14,669 bases of DNA, taken from an uncultured Mailhella sp. (GTDB lineage Bacteria; Desulfobacterota; Desulfovibrionia; Desulfovibrionales; Desulfovibrionaceae). Of this stretch, positions 13,660 to 14,669 are shown in pieces (position 1 is the stretch's first letter; every line of letters begins with the position of its first letter). A model generated the notes under the pieces. It saw only the letters and a program-made list of their open reading frames with translations. It was not told where the DNA came from and did no database searches. The stretch spans positions 1 through 14,669 of the forward strand of contig NZ_CAJJIC010000050.1 of NCBI RefSeq assembly GCF_905187505.1, given 5' to 3'. The translations under genes and the position numbers were made by a program.

Positions 13660-14331
13660 TCAGTCGTCGTTTTTTTCCTTCCTGAAGGAGAGACAGGCGT
13701 TTTGCAGCAGGGCAACGTCGGGAATGACGATCTGCTTTCCGCGTCGCATGATGATGCCCTGAAGTTCAAGAGAAAGGAGAAATTTACTTATATTGGTCAC
13801 ATGCGTTCCGACAAGCTCGGCCATGTCCTGCCGGGAAAGAAAGGTATCTATCTGTACCTGGTCGCGACTGTTGTCCCGGGCAAGATAGCAGAGGGAAAAC
13901 AGCAGCTCCATGAACCTGCTCAGACACGAATCCTGAGAGGTGTTGATGAGCCTTTGTATGATGGATTCGTATCTCGTATATATCTGATTGGTGAATTCTT
14001 CGAAAAGATCATTCTCCACGAGGGAACTGATGAAGTAAGATTTATCTATCCGTATGATTTTTGTCGTTTTCAGACAGATGATGCTTTTCTGAAAATTCAG
14101 GTTGAAGGTGGGAATCATGCATCCGCTGCCGAGAAGCCACAGCAGCTTTTGCTGTCCTTCTGCATTGAAGACATAAATCTTGATGACACCGCTTTTAATG
14201 AAATAAATGAATTTTTTTTCCAGATGAGGCGTATCTTTCGGGGAAAAGGTTTTCGTCTGTACGCAATTCGTGTCGATGACGGAGAGAAAATGGTCATCCT
14301 CATGAAAATATATGGAGTGGGGAGAGAGCAT
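13660..14331 (-). CDS. Crp/Fnr-family transcription regulator
   Basis: The 223-aa product has the usual length and layout of Crp/Fnr regulators. It has an N-terminal cupin-like effector domain (about 15-105, with FIYFIKSGVIKIYVFNAEGQ), a long dimer helix (about 105-135) and a C-terminal winged helix-turn-helix. The latter contains FLSRQDMAELVGTHVTNISK (164-183), close to the Crp pattern. The GE and RSA residues that hold cyclic nucleotides are not seen, and the N-terminal cysteine cluster of FNR is absent, so the effector is unknown. I choose the ATG at 14331 because GAAGGGGG lies four bases upstream and because this gives the family length. A longer frame to 14541 would begin in a terminator. 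The gene is visibly AT-richer than its neighbours. It is 103 bases upstream of the phosphodiesterase-like gene on the same strand and probably controls it. Confidence 0.85.
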   Translation of the reverse strand: MLSPHSIYFHEDDHFLSVIDTNCVQTKTFSPKDTPHLEKKFIYFIKSGVIKIYVFNAEGQQKLLWLLGSGCMIPTFNLNFQKSIICLKTTKIIRIDKSYFISSLVENDLFEEFTNQIYTRYESIIQRLINTSQDSCLSRFMELLFSLCYLARDNSRDQVQIDTFLSRQDMAELVGTHVTNISKFLLSLELQGIIMRRGKQIVIPDVALLQNACLSFRKEKNDD

Positions 14332-14335
14332 GGAA

Positions 14336-14343
14336 CCCCCTTC
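14336..14343 (-). promoter_or_regulatory. Ribosome-binding site fixing the Crp/Fnr-type start
   Basis: GAAGGGGG on the minus strand ends four bases before the ATG at 14331. Upstream in-frame ATGs at 14400 and 14541 have no such site. Confidence 0.6.
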
Positions 14344-14444
14344 GACCGGGTCGGTGTTTCGTGAAAGTGCATTCCGGGAAAGAAACGTGCGCCTGATCAT
14401 CGTGGCTTTTGTGCGAACGTCGGCATGCGTTGAAGCATATGTCC

Positions 14445-14473
14445 GTTGTACGGCTTGTACTTGTTCTGCGCAA
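14445..14473 (-). promoter_or_regulatory. Candidate promoter of the Crp/Fnr-type gene, overlapped by repeats
   Basis: On the minus strand TTGCGC (14468-14473) and TACAAC (14445-14450) are 17 bases apart. Two direct copies of TTGTAC (plus strand, 14446-14451 and 14455-14460) cover the -10 and spacer. A TGTT-N6-AACA dyad (14462-14475) covers the -35. The promoter matches are weak. Confidence 0.27.
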
Positions 14474-14522
14474 CATTTATGGACCGGGAGGATGCAGTTC
14501 CCGGATGCGCCAGAGGCATGAA

Positions 14523-14556
14523 AAAAGCCGTGTTTTCCCAAGAAAACACGGCTTTT
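14523..14556 (-). terminator. Terminator of the GcvH-like gene
   Basis: A 15-bp stem pairs 14523-14537 with 14542-14556 around the 4-base loop CCAA. On the minus strand it ends in a T-run (complement of the A-run at 14521-14526), about 20 bases after the GcvH-like stop. Its stem sequence closely resembles the terminator at 9488-9523. Confidence 0.88.
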
Positions 14557-14577
14557 CCGTCTTGCGGATCAAAAAGG

Positions 14578-14669
14578 TTACAGCGTGGCCTTGTAGGCGT
14601 CGGCGGACATGAGGCCGTCCACGGCGGCCATGTCTTCGGGCCTTATGCGGATGAGCCAGCCCTTGTCGT
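14578..14669 (-). CDS. gcvH: Glycine cleavage system H protein-like, C-terminal fragment (5' end outside window)
   Basis: The last 29 residues of a protein enter from the right edge. The sequence DKGWLIRIRPEDMAAVDGLM followed by SADAYKATL and a TAA stop matches the C-terminal end of GcvH, where a GWL-(I/V/F)-(K/R)-(I/V) strand is followed by a short helix with DGLM and an AY pair. GcvH carries a lipoyl arm and shuttles the aminomethyl group between the other glycine cleavage proteins in the cytoplasm. The lipoylated lysine lies outside the window. A terminator follows at once, so this is the last gene of its transcript. A lipoylated GcvH-like paralogue with another role cannot be excluded from this fragment. 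Confidence 0.72.
   Translation of the reverse strand, partial: DKGWLIRIRPEDMAAVDGLMSADAYKATL

Noticed and set aside
14332..14541. N-terminal extension of the Crp/Fnr-type regulator by 70 residues
   Set aside because: The extension begins in the GcvH terminator hairpin and lacks a ribosome-binding site. The shorter start has GAAGGGGG and gives the family length.

Overview
The window looks like chromosomal DNA of a Gram-negative anaerobe, most probably a member of the Desulfovibrionaceae (a gut-type Desulfovibrio, Bilophila or Mailhella relative). I base this on a tolQ-tolR-tolA cluster with a long Pro/Lys-rich TolA, an exported arylsulfate sulfotransferase, a TPR-plus-Amidase_3 amidase, G+C-rich genes with strong Shine-Dalgarno sites, and AT-rich promoter gaps. 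The family assignment is inferred from gene content and is not proven. No mobile element, CRISPR array, tRNA or rRNA was seen.

Left part (1-2424): the 5' portion of an exported arylsulfotransferase runs off the left edge on the minus strand. A 249-base AT-rich gap separates it from a divergent, exported N-acetylmuramoyl-L-alanine amidase. A gene-free stretch of about 380 bases then ends in a perfect 22-bp bidirectional terminator.

Centre (2425-7938, minus strand): one five-gene cluster, tolQ, tolR, tolA, an exported protein made of two TonB_C/TolA-III-like modules, and a large MscS/MscK-type mechanosensitive channel. TolB and Pal, which often follow tolA, are not here. The double-TonB_C protein sits where tolB is usually found. 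TolQ-R-A should use the proton motive force to brace the envelope during division. The channel would handle osmotic release, and the convergent amidase cuts the peptidoglycan that the Tol system helps to remodel. Divergent from tolQ is a monocistronic TolC-type outer-membrane factor (8127-9461).

Right part (9611-14331, minus strand): a compact group reading Crp/Fnr-type regulator, cytoplasmic type I phosphodiesterase/nucleotide-pyrophosphatase-like metalloenzyme, DASS/SLC13-like importer, and OsmC-like protein. This looks like a regulated uptake-and-hydrolysis module for an unidentified anionic phospho-compound, and is the most likely place for undescribed biochemistry. The regulator is visibly AT-richer than its neighbours. 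At the right edge is the C-terminus of a GcvH-like glycine cleavage H protein followed by its terminator.

Three longer gaps inside the minus-strand clusters (64, 68 and 68 bases) each carry a G+C-rich inverted repeat, which suggests RNA processing or local control within these clusters.
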